DNA of 64,000 bases from Candidatus Gastranaerophilales bacterium (GCA_944325785.1 CALVBN010000009.1:1-64000); one strand, 5' to 3'. Numbered from the stretch's first letter, positions 44,328-53,706 are shown. Program-made: numbers and translations. Notes: generated from the sequence alone by a model not told the origin.

Positions 44328-44807
44328 TTATCCCTGAAAGCGTTCTTCGTCGTACGTAATCATTTCCAGCATAGACTGCCAGTTATCATAGATTTCTTCG
44401 GGCTTAAAATACAAATTAATTTCTCTTTGAGCGCTGGCTGGAGAATCAGATGCGTGGATAACATTGTATTCCATAACCTGCGCAAAATCTGCTCTTATAG
44501 TTCCCACATCAGCATTCATCGGATTTGTTGCACCAACCATATGGCGTACGCTTTCAATAGCATCGTACCCTTCAACTACCATTGCTACAACCGGTCCGCT
44601 TGTAATATAGTGAACAAGTCTTGTGTAAAAAGGTTTTCCGTTATGTTCCGCATAATGCTGTGAAGCTAATTCCGGAGTAACCTGCAGTAACTTCATTGCA
44701 ACAATCTTAAACCCTTTATTTTCAAATCTTTCAATAATCTTGCCGATAAGCCCTCTTTTAACGCCGTCCGGCTTAATTGCAACGAATGTTCTTTCTTCTG
44801 TTTTCAT
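44328..44807 (-). CDS. ndk: Nucleoside diphosphate kinase
   Basis: This 159-aa enzyme makes NTPs from NDPs. His118 in [16 protein letters not shown] is the phospho-histidine. [20 protein letters not shown] and [10 protein letters not shown] are conserved. Start 44807 is supported by AGGAGAGG; the frame stays open ~260 nt upstream only because it crosses tandem repeats. It is a little longer than the typical ~140 aa, owing to a C-terminal extension ([20 protein letters not shown]). Confidence 0.96.
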   Translation of the reverse strand: MKTEERTFVAIKPDGVKRGLIGKIIERFENKGFKIVAMKLLQVTPELASQHYAEHNGKPFYTRLVHYITSGPVVAMVVEGYDAIESVRHMVGATNPMNADVGTIRADFAQVMEYNVIHASDSPASAQREINLYFKPEEIYDNWQSMLEMITYDEERFQG

Positions 44808-45164
44808 AACCTCTCCTAATAAAATCCTGTTTGGAAATAATCCGTTCAGCTCAATTAGAGCATAAACAGGCTTTAAAGTAAAGAGGGCGGGGCAGGGGTA
44901 AGGGGTAAATGAGGGGTAAATGAGGGGTAAATGAGGGGTAAATGAGGGGTAAATGAAAAGGAGGAGGGAGGGAAAATAGAGGTGGCAGAAGGAAGAAATG
45001 TACAAAATATACGGTAAATTACCGGTAATTAACCGGTTAATGATGGTAATAGAACAGGTAAAATACAAAAGAACTAAAAAAGTGCTAAATATTATATGTA
45101 AAGATTTATTAAAAATAGCAAAAAAAATCTTTTTAGGTTTTAATAAATTAAGGATAAGTGCATC
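44808..45164. repeat. Gene-free region with 11-bp tandem repeat
   Basis: No gene is seen. It holds the ndk promoter region, the tandem array at 44901-44955, a purine-rich stretch, and ACCGGT-containing short palindromes at about 45012-45035 before the 45165 gene. Confidence 0.6.
44901..44955. repeat. Minisatellite, five 11-bp units
   Basis: Five perfect tandem copies of AGGGGTAAATG run without a spacer, with a partial unit before. The core GGGGTAAAT recurs singly at 24763, 46767-46795 (three degenerate units), 61080-61105 (inverted), 63663 and elsewhere. Confidence 0.95.
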
Positions 45165-46766
45165 ATGTCAATGTTCGGCGATTACAAATCATACAAAAAA
45201 TATGAACCAGCTTATGAAAGCTGGAAATATAACCGTGATTTGATTGAAGCTAAAAGAATGGCATACTTAAAAAAGCATCCGCAGGAAATCAATGAAGAAG
45301 ATATCCAGCGCGGAAAAACTCTGATAAGAGCCATAGATATTATGGATGAATACTCCCAAAAACGCGCGCAGGATATGGAAGCGGCAGCGAGTGCGGGAGT
45401 TGAAACGGCTCTTATGCTTGCAAGTGCGGTGGGTGCTGTGATGGGTCTAGGTGCTTCCAGCCTCAAATCAGTACAGAAATTTCTCGGAAAAATTGCCGGA
45501 AAATATAAATTAAATAAGGAGTTTTTAACCACATTTGTTCCCCTTCTCGGCGGTTTGGTTACCGGACTTATTGTTTCTTTTCCGCTTCAAGCATGGACTG
45601 CAAGAGCGCAGGTTTCTGCTTCCCGCAAAGGCAGATTTGAAGCAATGAGAAAAGACTTGAACAGTCCGAACGGCTTTGCAATACTTACTCCGGAACAGGC
45701 AGAAGAAGCTAAAGAGATTATGAATAATCTTCCTGAAGAAAAAGAGAAAAAACGCAAGAAAATATCCGGAGGACTTAAAAACTGGAAAGAACTCGCTGTC
45801 GACAGCAAAGAATACAAAACCCAGCGCAGACAGTTTGAAGAAGAGCTGGCAGAAGTCCAAAAACACATAGATGATGAATTGACACCGGAAGAAACAGAAA
45901 ATGCTAAAAAAGAACAGCAGTTACTGACAAAACTTGTTGAAAAAATTGATATTTCATCACAGGATTATGCACAAAATGCAGAAATGGCTATCGGGCTTGT
46001 CAGCACAGGATTGCTCGCAGGAGGTTTCTTAACCGGTGCCGTAACCAAAAAAATCCTCTCGCTGTGTAAACTAAAGTCCGCCGAAACAACAGAAAATATT
46101 ATACAGTTTGCGACACTTCTTGCGACAGTCGGCTTAAGCATAGCAGGCACTCTGATTGCAAAGGACGCTTCACGCGTAGGAAGATTCAAAGTTAAGCAGG
46201 AACTTTTGAAACATCCGGAAACTTTCGTTTATGTCGACGATAACAAAACCAAAGATATTGAAGATATTGAAATCAGCAATCCTAAACAAAATGTATTTGC
46301 ATTTCTCAAAGAAGCATGGAAAAACAGAAAAGAATATAACAAATATAAAGAAACTATCGCCAAAGAAGAAAAGCGTTTTTACCAAGCTGTTGAAAAACTT
46401 AAATTATCCCAGGAACAGCTCAAAGATGCAAAACGCCTTCAAAGGAATACTTTTATGACATTCAATACCGTTGATGAGAAGTCGCAGAAGTATTCAGAAA
46501 GTGTAGAAGCTCTCGGAGAGTCCGTAAGCTACCTGCTCAGTTCTATCAGTAATTTGATGATTATTACTTTGATGGGATTATTCAGCAAAAAAATTGCCGG
46601 TGCCAATAAAGTTGAAGGCATATTGAGAGGCGCCGGAATCGCGTTAATTTCAGTTATTCCGGTAATGCTGTTTAATATTTATATGACAAAAGAACAGAAA
46701 AAAGCATCAAGAGTTGCCAATATGCTTGCAATTAATGAAATGAGCGATTACAGGAAATTTAGATAA
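45165..46766 (+). CDS. Large membrane orphan with alternating coiled-coils
   Basis: This 533-aa protein has no recognised family. Hydrophobic pairs lie at about 80-100 and 122-145 ([18 protein letters not shown]), 270-330 ([19 protein letters not shown] and [17 protein letters not shown]), and 460-510 ([33 protein letters not shown]). Between them are highly charged helices ([20 protein letters not shown]). The three hairpin-plus-charged-helix units look like an internal triplication. Start MSMFGDY follows AAGGA. A role at the membrane is inferred; nothing more can be said. Confidence 0.65.
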   Translation: MSMFGDYKSYKKYEPAYESWKYNRDLIEAKRMAYLKKHPQEINEEDIQRGKTLIRAIDIMDEYSQKRAQDMEAAASAGVETALMLASAVGAVMGLGASSLKSVQKFLGKIAGKYKLNKEFLTTFVPLLGGLVTGLIVSFPLQAWTARAQVSASRKGRFEAMRKDLNSPNGFAILTPEQAEEAKEIMNNLPEEKEKKRKKISGGLKNWKELAVDSKEYKTQRRQFEEELAEVQKHIDDELTPEETENAKKEQQLLTKLVEKIDISSQDYAQNAEMAIGLVSTGLLAGGFLTGAVTKKILSLCKLKSAETTENIIQFATLLATVGLSIAGTLIAKDASRVGRFKVKQELLKHPETFVYVDDNKTKDIEDIEISNPKQNVFAFLKEAWKNRKEYNKYKETIAKEEKRFYQAVEKLKLSQEQLKDAKRLQRNTFMTFNTVDEKSQKYSESVEALGESVSYLLSSISNLMIITLMGLFSKKIAGANKVEGILRGAGIALISVIPVMLFNIYMTKEQKKASRVANMLAINEMSDYRKFR

Positions 46767-46812
46767 AGGGGGTAAATAGAAGGGGGTAAATAAGAGAAGG
46801 AGTAAATAAGAA

Positions 46813-47076
46813 TTATTCCTCTCTAATCATAAAATTTTCCGGTAATTCTTCATCCAGCATTCTGCCAAATTCTTCAAAAGTTATGCCTAAAGCACCAATT
46901 ATTTTTAATAAACTGGTCATATAAGCTTTATTCTTACCCTTTTCAATCATATAAAGCGTAGTTTTAGAAATATCATTCTCATAACAAAAAATCGTAAACT
47001 TTAATCCTTTCTGTTTACGCACTTTGGAAATAACTTTTCCTACAGCCTTTAACAATATGTCGTTATCGTCTTGCAT
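46813..47076 (-). CDS. XRE-type regulator of divergent module
   Basis: This 87-aa protein is a Cro/C1 helix-turn-helix: ISKVRKQKGLKFTIFCYEND, ISKTTLYMIEKGKNKAYMTS and LLKIIGALGITFEEFGRM cover about 15-75. It is divergent from the 77-aa helical protein at 47145. The 68-bp gap holds two perfect inverted repeats, so it probably autoregulates. This is the third DNA-binding/small-helical pair in the window. Confidence 0.82.
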   Translation of the reverse strand: MQDDNDILLKAVGKVISKVRKQKGLKFTIFCYENDISKTTLYMIEKGKNKAYMTSLLKIIGALGITFEEFGRMLDEELPENFMIREE

Positions 47077-47081
47077 TAGAC

Positions 47082-47128
47082 TAATAATAATGCTATTATT
47101 AATAAAAATGTTTCGTACTTCCGAAACA
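47082..47128. promoter_or_regulatory. Two operator-like inverted repeats
   Basis: First repeat: TAATAATA (47082-47089) and TATTATTA (47094-47101). Second: TGTTTCG (47109-47115) and CGAAACA (47122-47128). Both arms are perfect. They occupy the intergenic region between the divergent genes at 47076 and 47145, so one regulator could control both. Confidence 0.6.
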
Positions 47129-47144
47129 AATAGGAGTATTATTT

Positions 47145-47378
47145 ATGGATAAAAAACTTGAATATTTGCAGGATTTAGAAAAGATAATTTTTGAAAATAA
47201 ACTTATGCTAAAAATTCTCCATAGTTATTGTGAAGATGAAACTTCGCAGTCAGAAGAAATTTCGGCAATTCTTGTAGGGCTTGATAATCGGCTGGAAAAA
47301 CATGAAAAAATAGAAAAAATCTTTGATGAATTATACAAGCTAACAGGCACCGCATCTGTTCATCACCAGAGCGTTTAG
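47145..47378 (+). CDS. Small helical protein of XRE module
   Basis: This 77-aa acidic all-helical protein reads MDKKLEYLQDLEKIIFENKL, KILHSYCEDETSQSEEISAI, then LVGLDNRLEKHEKIEKIFDE. By eye it aligns with the 73-aa protein at 18339 over about 40 residues (I-L-x-x-Y, acidic gap, D/E-I, hydrophobic, L-D/N, L). AGGAG lies 9 nt before the ATG. It ends near the MITE-like element. Function unknown. Confidence 0.6.
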   Translation: MDKKLEYLQDLEKIIFENKLMLKILHSYCEDETSQSEEISAILVGLDNRLEKHEKIEKIFDELYKLTGTASVHHQSV

Positions 47379-47412
47379 TAGGTAGTTCTGTAGATAATGT
47401 CTACAGAGCTTC

Positions 47413-47532
47413 GTGATTCGTGAGCCGTGACTCGTGAATCGAGGTATCAAAAATGATATAAGTAAACAAGGCACAGTTAAAGAAATTCTATAACCACAAG
47501 TCACAAGTCACGAGTCACGGCTCACGAATCAC
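47413..47532. mobile_element. MITE-like element with 25-bp terminal inverted repeats
   Basis: This 120-bp element has perfectly complementary 25-bp ends: 47413-47437 (starting GTGATTCGTGAGCCGTGA) and 47508-47532. It has no coding capacity; the centre is AT-rich. Related copies are at 53707-53785 (right half, about 90% similar by eye) and 15587-15711 (inverted, with a nested hairpin). No target-site duplication is clear. It lies between the 47145 gene and mnmE. Confidence 0.7.
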
Positions 47533-47582
47533 CCTCTACTCCAAATTTCGGATTTCGCCCAGCCGCTTAGTCACTTTCCCCG

Positions 47583-48914
47583 CTATTTACCAATACAAAA
47601 ATTCTCAAATATATTATCAAGCAGTTTGTCTGTCACAAGTTCGCCAGTAAGTTCATCCAGCGCAAGCAGTGCGGACTTTACGTCGATAGAAATTAAATCC
47701 TGCAGTTCATTCACCTGTGATGCCAAAAGCGCCTGTTCAAGAGATGCTTTTGCGCGTTTTAAGCATGCCTGCTGGCGGGTATTTGTTACAAAATCAAGAG
47801 CTTCCGGCTCTATATCACAAACCTTTGTTTTAAGCAGTGCTTTTAATTCTTTTATGCCTTCGCCTGTACGTGCGGAAATGTATAATGCGTCATTAGGTTT
47901 AGCAGAAGCAATATCCGACTTATTGGCAATAACAATGTGGTTTTTATCTTTCAAAAGTTCTAAGACTTCTCTGTCTTCTTCGTCCATACCTTTTGAGGCA
48001 TCATACACAAATAACACTAAATCAGCCTCATCGAGAGTTTTTTTAGAATATTCTATACCGATTTTTTCTACTTTTGAAACATCTTCATCGCGAATGCCTG
48101 CTGTGTCTATTAATGTTACAGGTATTCCCAAGTCCAGAGTTTCCCTGAGAACATCCCTTGTAGTGCCGGCTATTTCCGTAACAATAGCTCTATCAAGACT
48201 CAGCAGTGCATTAAATAAAGAGGATTTGCCCACATTAGGTTTCCCTACAATTGCAACAGAAGCACCCTGGCGGAAAATATTTGAGGTTTCCGCGCTTGAT
48301 AACACATTATCAATTTTTGAGATAATATTTTCAAAATTTTCTATAAGATATGAATACTCCGGCTCTTTCACATCTTCCGGAAAATCAATACCCGCAGTAA
48401 TTTTTGATAGGACTTCAAAAATATCGTTTCTTATATCATTAATTTTTTCCTTCAAGACTCCGGACAAATTTTTCATAGAAACTGTTGCAAAATCAGAGGT
48501 TTTGGCATGTATAATATCCGCTACCGCTTCTGCTTGAGATAAATCCATACGCTTATTCAAAAAAGCGCGCTTGGTAAACTCTCCCTTTTCAGCCATTCTG
48601 GCGCCGTTTCGGAGAACCAGATTAAGTATATTTTTAACGACATTCACACCGCCGTGGCATTGGATTTCCACAACATTTTCGCCCGTATAGCTGTTCGGTG
48701 CAAAAAACGGAAGCACTATAACTTCATCTATTTTTTTACTGCCGTCCAAAATCCAGCCGTGGTTAAATTTTCTCGGTTCAAATTTTGGATTAGAAAAAAT
48801 CTTTTCAATAATTTCAAACGCCTTATCGCCGGATATTCTAATAACTCCGACCCCTCCTGCACCCATAGGGGTTGCTGGCGCTGCAATTGTATCAAATTCT
48901 TCCAAAATATTCAT
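47583..48914 (-). CDS. mnmE: tRNA modification GTPase MnmE
   Basis: This 443-aa protein is the MnmG partner in wobble-uridine modification. It has the N-terminal folate-binding domain (TIAAPATPMGAGGVGVIRISG), the helical domain, an inserted GTPase domain (VGKPNVGKSSLFNALL, DTAGIRD, NKSD) and the essential C-terminal CIGK. ATG 48914 lies 6 nt after a TACAAT box, so it is leaderless; a longer reading upstream is unlikely. murF is divergent, with back-to-back leaderless promoters in 42 bp. Confidence 0.97.
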   Translation of the reverse strand: MNILEEFDTIAAPATPMGAGGVGVIRISGDKAFEIIEKIFSNPKFEPRKFNHGWILDGSKKIDEVIVLPFFAPNSYTGENVVEIQCHGGVNVVKNILNLVLRNGARMAEKGEFTKRAFLNKRMDLSQAEAVADIIHAKTSDFATVSMKNLSGVLKEKINDIRNDIFEVLSKITAGIDFPEDVKEPEYSYLIENFENIISKIDNVLSSAETSNIFRQGASVAIVGKPNVGKSSLFNALLSLDRAIVTEIAGTTRDVLRETLDLGIPVTLIDTAGIRDEDVSKVEKIGIEYSKKTLDEADLVLFVYDASKGMDEEDREVLELLKDKNHIVIANKSDIASAKPNDALYISARTGEGIKELKALLKTKVCDIEPEALDFVTNTRQQACLKRAKASLEQALLASQVNELQDLISIDVKSALLALDELTGELVTDKLLDNIFENFCIGK

Positions 48915-48920
48915 AAATAA

Positions 48921-48926
48921 ATTGTA
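48921..48926 (-). promoter_or_regulatory. Leaderless -10 box for mnmE
   Basis: Minus strand TACAAT, TTATTT, then ATG 48914. No ribosome site. Confidence 0.7.
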
Positions 48927-48944
48927 ACCCAAAAACATTCATCA

Positions 48945-48950
48945 TATAAT
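48945..48950 (+). promoter_or_regulatory. Leaderless -10 box for murF
   Basis: TATAAT, ATTTGT, then ATG 48957. No ribosome site. The minus-strand mnmE box is 18 bp away, so the two promoters must overlap. Confidence 0.7.
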
Positions 48951-48956
48951 ATTTGT

Positions 48957-50249
48957 ATGAAAATAAAAGATTTAATAACCGCCTCCGGCGCAAAAGTTTT
49001 AAAAGAGATTGATGAAGAGCTGGACGTAAATATTTCCACAGACACACGCACCATTAAAAAAGGTGACTTTTATCTGCCGTTAAAGGGCGCTTCTTTTGAC
49101 GGAGAAAAATTTATCGGACAGGCTTTAGAAAAAGGAGCTGTTGGCGCTTTTTCAACCGGAGAAGAAGGAACTCTTCAAGTTAATGACACGCTCGAAGCGT
49201 ATTTGAAGCTTGCTAATTACAGAAGAAACAAGCTGAACTTTACAGTCGTTGCAATTACAGGAAGTTCCGGAAAAACTACAACAAAAGAACTCGTTGCATC
49301 AACTTTGAGCGAGAAATACAAAACTTTTAAAACTCCGCTTAATCATAATAACGAAATAGGATTTTGCCAGACCATATTTGAAGCGCCCGATGATACGGAA
49401 GTTCTTGTTCTTGAGATGGGAATGCGCGGAAAAGGCGAAATTGAACTGCTGTCAAAGTATGCAGAACCGGATATTACAATTATTTCAAATGTCGGAACAG
49501 CGCATATCGGACGCCTCGGCTCAAGAGAAAATATTGCAAAAGCAAAATGCGAAATCGTTAAGTACCAGAGGGGAAATATTTTTATTGCACACGATGATGA
49601 GCTGATTAAAAACAACATTCAGTTTAACGGCAAAAAAATATTTTACTCCATTAAAGACGTAAAGATTTTAGAAAAAACAGCACACTATTCAAGATTTGAA
49701 TATCAGGGCAATGTTTATGAATTGAATGCCGGCGGTGATTACAATATAGAAAATGCCTTAAGTGCAATTAATACCGGCATTGCACTCAATATGAGCATAA
49801 ACGAAATCCGGACGGGCTTAAAAAAATATTCTCCGATAGAAAAACGCTGGGAAGCTGTAAATGCAGGCGGTTATGAAATAATAAACGACAGCTACAATGC
49901 AAATCCGGAATCAATGAGAGCCTTTGTTGATACAATAGTTGAGCTTTACAAAAACTATGTTATTATTCTCGGCGATATGGGCGAGCTTGGCGAAAACGAA
50001 ATTGAATACCACAAAGAACTCGGAAGATATATCAACGGAAAAATTCCCGCAGACTCCTGTGTTATATCAATAGGCAGGCTGTCTCAAAACATAACCGGCG
50101 AAATTGCAAACTGCACCGCAGTGCATTTTGATACTATAGAACAGGGCGTAAATTATATAAAAAATAATATAGATAAAAGCAGAACCCTGTTTTTAAAAGC
50201 ATCAAGAAGCATGCAATTTGAACGCATTATAACAATGCTTGCCGAATAG
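48957..50249 (+). CDS. murF: UDP-MurNAc-tripeptide:D-Ala-D-Ala ligase MurF
   Basis: This 430-aa Mur ligase adds D-Ala-D-Ala to the peptidoglycan precursor. STDTRTIKKGDFYLPLKG is the N-terminal substrate motif, VVAITGSSGKTTTKELVAS the P-loop (about 97-115), LNHNNEIGFCQTI the conserved central motif, and INDSYNANPESMRAFVD the C-terminal domain entry. Full length. It is unlinked from the other mur genes here and leaderless. Confidence 0.96.
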   Translation: MKIKDLITASGAKVLKEIDEELDVNISTDTRTIKKGDFYLPLKGASFDGEKFIGQALEKGAVGAFSTGEEGTLQVNDTLEAYLKLANYRRNKLNFTVVAITGSSGKTTTKELVASTLSEKYKTFKTPLNHNNEIGFCQTIFEAPDDTEVLVLEMGMRGKGEIELLSKYAEPDITIISNVGTAHIGRLGSRENIAKAKCEIVKYQRGNIFIAHDDELIKNNIQFNGKKIFYSIKDVKILEKTAHYSRFEYQGNVYELNAGGDYNIENALSAINTGIALNMSINEIRTGLKKYSPIEKRWEAVNAGGYEIINDSYNANPESMRAFVDTIVELYKNYVIILGDMGELGENEIEYHKELGRYINGKIPADSCVISIGRLSQNITGEIANCTAVHFDTIEQGVNYIKNNIDKSRTLFLKASRSMQFERIITMLAE

Positions 50250-50270
50250 AAAGCTTCTATAATAAGATTA

Positions 50271-51143
50271 TTACATTTCAAGATTCATTTGAGAGAATTG
50301 AATAATCTTGTTTTTACCGCGGTGTTTAGCGTTATAGAGAGCATGCTCAGCGTATCTTATTACGGTATTTGCATCCTCATCTACATCCGGCATGCATGGA
50401 TATGTTGAAATACCGCCTGAAATAGTAACTTTGTGCGGTTCTTCTTCGCCTGCTGGAATAAACTCCATTTTCTCAACTTCTCTTCTAAATCTTTCACCGA
50501 ACAAGAAAGCATTCTCTTCAGAAGTATTCGGAAGCACAAGCAAAAATTCTTCATCGCCGTATCTTGTCAAAATATCTTCTTTTCTTATCATTGCATTTAA
50601 TTTATTCGCAATGTTTCTTAAGAGAATATCGCCCCATTCATAGCCGTACATATCGTTTACAACCTTAAAGAAATCTATATCAAACAATATGCAGGAAAGT
50701 TTTGTGCCGTATCGTCTTGAACGCGAAATTTCTTCTTCCAGACGTTCCTGCAGATATTTTCTGTTATGAAGTCCTGTCAAATCATCAGTAGTAGAAACTC
50801 TTTCGAGCTTGTCTTTAATTGTTTTAATTCTCAAAAGCGCATTAACTCTTACAATTAATTCGTCAGTATTAGCCGGATCTTTAATAAAATCGTAACCTTC
50901 AGCCCTTACAGTAACATCACGTCTTGTCGGTCCGAAAAACAAAATCGGGCAAGGGAATTTATTTGTCATCAAAGCGTCTTTTGCAAGATCAATATTTTCA
51001 ACAATCATCAAAGACGGATTAATAACCGCATAATCCTTCATCTGATCTATAGAAACTACTCTTACATCAGCTTCATCAATATCCATTAATACTGTCTGTA
51101 TCTCCGGCATAGGCTTTGTTGAATAAATAACAATATTGCTCAT
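50271..51143 (-). CDS. Receiver-like/GGDEF diguanylate cyclase with GDEEF motif
   Basis: This 290-aa protein has a degenerate receiver-like domain (about 1-115) and a GGDEF domain (about 130-285). TTDDLTGLHNRKYLQERLEEE and LFDIDFFKVVNDMYGYEWGD are canonical. The active-site loop reads RYGDEEF instead of RYGGEEF. An RxxD inhibitory site (RKED) lies five residues before the loop. It may make cyclic di-GMP, but the loop substitution makes activity uncertain. AAGAGGAAA precedes the start. Confidence 0.87.
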   Translation of the reverse strand: MSNIVIYSTKPMPEIQTVLMDIDEADVRVVSIDQMKDYAVINPSLMIVENIDLAKDALMTNKFPCPILFFGPTRRDVTVRAEGYDFIKDPANTDELIVRVNALLRIKTIKDKLERVSTTDDLTGLHNRKYLQERLEEEISRSRRYGTKLSCILFDIDFFKVVNDMYGYEWGDILLRNIANKLNAMIRKEDILTRYGDEEFLLVLPNTSEENAFLFGERFRREVEKMEFIPAGEEEPHKVTISGGISTYPCMPDVDEDANTVIRYAEHALYNAKHRGKNKIIQFSQMNLEM

Positions 51144-51478
51144 AAAGTTTCCTCTTATTTAAATTCATTTCTCTTATATTTAAATATACACTAATTGTAA
51201 CACTTTGTAAAACATTTCTTTTTACAATGCAAAAGCCCCGATAAGAAACCGACTGATTGTATGTAGATATTTACTCCAATGCGGTTATAAATATAAAACA
51301 CACAAAACAAATCTAAAAACTATTTTTTCATTTTTTTGGACTATTGTTACTTAATGTATTGATTAGTATAATAACATCAAAAGATTTATTATAAACTGAG
51401 CATAATAGCGCCAATAGCTTTATTCAACGCTCATTTTACGACAAATCCTTCAAACTTGACAAGATAAAGGATAATAAT
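51144..51478. other. Non-coding spacer, 335 bp
   Basis: Between the divergent GGDEF and secreted-protein genes. I see no gene, RNA motif or clear palindrome. A TTGACA at about 51455 lies too close to the next start to be its -35. Confidence 0.5.
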
Positions 51479-51910
51479 ATGAAAAAATATTTTGTATTTG
51501 GAATAACTCTTGTTCTTACGACCCTTATCGTCCTAGCTGATGATGCAAAGTTTACAAATGCTCTGAAAAATTGTTCATCCTATTCTGAAAGCGGTACTGT
51601 TAACACTGAAGGTGTGAATGTTACATCCAGCAAGAAGATTTTAGGCTGGGAAGGCGACAAATGTGTTTATCAGGAAAAAGTGCAGTTTTCCGGAATTGAT
51701 TCCTGCATAACCTGCAAACTGACACGTTCGCAAATTAATGAGCTTGTGTCCGTAATGCAGGCGTACGCACTTGTTCAGCAGTATTCTAACGACGATGTCG
51801 ATACATCAAGTATTTCAGCTGTTCAGAATAATCCTGTTGTAAAGGCTTGGAATAAATATCTGCAGGACAGCTCCGTATGCAGTGTAACAACAAATCAGCC
51901 AGTAAAATAG
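51479..51910 (+). CDS. Small secreted Cys-containing protein
   Basis: This 143-aa protein has a signal peptide (KKYFVFGITLVLTTLIVLAD). The mature part has five cysteines (NCSSY, DKCVY, SCITCKL, SVCSV), so one or two disulfides are likely. KLTRSQINELVSVMQAYALV is a helix near 80-98. AAGGA precedes the start. The FkbH-like gene begins right after its stop codon. Family not recognised. Confidence 0.7.
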   Translation: MKKYFVFGITLVLTTLIVLADDAKFTNALKNCSSYSESGTVNTEGVNVTSSKKILGWEGDKCVYQEKVQFSGIDSCITCKLTRSQINELVSVMQAYALVQQYSNDDVDTSSISAVQNNPVVKAWNKYLQDSSVCSVTTNQPVK

Positions 51911-53644
51911 ATGCAAAAAGATTATGATATAACCAAAACTAAATTAATCATATGGGACTTGGATGAAACGCTCTGGGACGGTATTCTAAGCGAGGGCGGA
52001 ATTGTTTTTAAGCCGGAAATTCTAAATTTTATTGAAGAGCTTACAACTAAAGGCATCGTGAATTCAATCTGTTCCAAAAATACTTATGCCGATGTTAAAA
52101 ACAAATTTTTATTAAGCGGATTCAAAAGTTTTTGGGACTTGTTTGTTTTTCCATCCATCAGCTGGACTCCAAAAGGAGAAAGAGTCAGCAATATTATCAA
52201 GGACATGAACCTTAGGGCGGAAAATGTTATTTTTATTGATGATAACATTTCCAATATCAATGAGGTAAAGTTTTATGCGCCGGATATTATGACGGCTCAC
52301 CCCTGCGAAATTCCTAAAATGATGGAAGAACTCTACCTTGTAAATGATTACGATTTTGAACATACAAGGTTAAAACAGTATAAAATTCTTGAAGCCAAAA
52401 GTTTTGCAAGGGGCGAAAGCTCTAATGAAGAGTTTTTGAGAAAAAGCGGTATAAGAATCTGTTTAAAAAAAGACTGCCTTGAAAATATCGGCAGGATAAA
52501 AGAATTAATACGCCGGACAAACCAGTTAAATTTTACCAAATTTCGGGATGAAAATTTAGAAGAAACTATTAAAAATACAGAATCCGCTTATATTATTGCA
52601 GAAGATAATTACGGAAACTACGGGATTTGCGGGTTTTATTCCCTTGATAAAAAAGAAAACAGGCTCATACATTTTCTTTTTTCCTGCAGGATTATGAATA
52701 TGGGAATAGAGCAGTTTGTTTATTCTTTCTTAGGTAAACCGCAGATTGAACTAAAAGGCACAGTCGCATCTTCTCTTGACAGCGAGCCGGATTGGATTAA
52801 TGTTGTTGATGATTTGCAGGTTAACGTACCGGTAAGGACTGTTAAAAATGACGTTAACATTCTTTTTAAAGGTCCGTGCGATTTATATTCTTCGCTGAGT
52901 TATATAAATGCCGGCTGTAATATAGATACCGAATTCCCGTACTGGAACAAGTCACTTGTCTATATCTTAGCCCATACGCATACTGCGTTTATTGAGCAGA
53001 CGCATAAGTTTTCCAAAGAAAAGCTTGAAGAACTCTCAAAGCGCTTTCCTTTCCCTAATCCGGATGAGTTTAAAACCCGATTTTTTGATAAAAAATATAA
53101 TCTGATATTTTTAAGCCTTTTGACAACAACCCACAGCGGGCTTTACATCAATAAATATGATGAAAGCTATGCCTTGTTTGGATATGCAGATTGTGATATA
53201 ACCGATGAAAACAATTGGGAAACAATTTTAAAACCGATTCCTCAATGGGCAAAAGAACAAAATGTCATTATGCTCAAAGAATTTAAAAATAATTATGTTT
53301 TTGCGGGCAATCCGCCTGTAGATACAGTTATTAAGAATTTGAGATATATAAAAGAGAATACAAACGCTGATTTAGTTCTTATTCTGGGAAGCGAAATCCC
53401 GACAGACAAAGTTCTTGCAGGCTATGAAAATATGGCAGAAAGACACAAGATATTGAATGATGCTGTGAGAAAAAATTTCAAAAACGAAGTTGATTTTATT
53501 GAACTCAGCGATTTCATAAAAAGCGATGAGGATTACGCAGAGTGCATAAACCATTTTTCACGCAGAGTTTACGCTGATTTAGCCCGCAAGATTACTGAGA
53601 TTGCCAACAAGAAATTGGGGAACGAGTATTTGAGTTTGAAGTGA
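51911..53644 (+). CDS. FkbH-like HAD protein with N-acetyltransferase-type and SGNH-type regions
   Basis: This 577-aa protein starts with the HAD domain of the FkbH family (KLIIWDLDETLWDGILSEGG; nucleophile Asp in DLDET, later ENVIFIDDN). In the family this domain loads or dephosphorylates glyceryl/carrier intermediates. A GNAT-like segment follows (about 185-270; LIRRTNQLNFTKFRDENLEE). The remaining ~300 residues include SGNH-hydrolase-like elements (THSGLYINKYDESYALFGYA, CINHFSRRVYADLARKI). No polyketide or NRPS genes are nearby. It directly abuts the small secreted-protein gene. Confidence 0.78.
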   Translation: MQKDYDITKTKLIIWDLDETLWDGILSEGGIVFKPEILNFIEELTTKGIVNSICSKNTYADVKNKFLLSGFKSFWDLFVFPSISWTPKGERVSNIIKDMNLRAENVIFIDDNISNINEVKFYAPDIMTAHPCEIPKMMEELYLVNDYDFEHTRLKQYKILEAKSFARGESSNEEFLRKSGIRICLKKDCLENIGRIKELIRRTNQLNFTKFRDENLEETIKNTESAYIIAEDNYGNYGICGFYSLDKKENRLIHFLFSCRIMNMGIEQFVYSFLGKPQIELKGTVASSLDSEPDWINVVDDLQVNVPVRTVKNDVNILFKGPCDLYSSLSYINAGCNIDTEFPYWNKSLVYILAHTHTAFIEQTHKFSKEKLEELSKRFPFPNPDEFKTRFFDKKYNLIFLSLLTTTHSGLYINKYDESYALFGYADCDITDENNWETILKPIPQWAKEQNVIMLKEFKNNYVFAGNPPVDTVIKNLRYIKENTNADLVLILGSEIPTDKVLAGYENMAERHKILNDAVRKNFKNEVDFIELSDFIKSDEDYAECINHFSRRVYADLARKITEIANKKLGNEYLSLK

Positions 53645-53706
53645 CTAAGTGACTGAGTGATTTAAATTGGTGAAGGGTGAGGAGTGAAGGGTGAAGCGAA
53701 GAATTG

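Noticed and set aside
44901..44955. Possible CRISPR array
   Set aside because: Units are 11 bp with no spacers between them and no cas genes nearby; it is a simple minisatellite.
44808..45068. N-terminal extension of ndk over the tandem repeat
   Set aside because: The frame stays open only because the 11-bp repeat lacks stops there. AGGAGAGG directly before 44807 and the standard NDK N-terminus set the start.
47626..48537. 303-aa frame opposite mnmE
   Set aside because: Ser-rich shadow of the real mnmE gene, without a ribosome site or family signature.
51144..51478. Cyclic di-GMP riboswitch upstream of the secreted protein
   Set aside because: The neighbouring GGDEF gene made this tempting, but the conserved GEMM core sequences are not visible.
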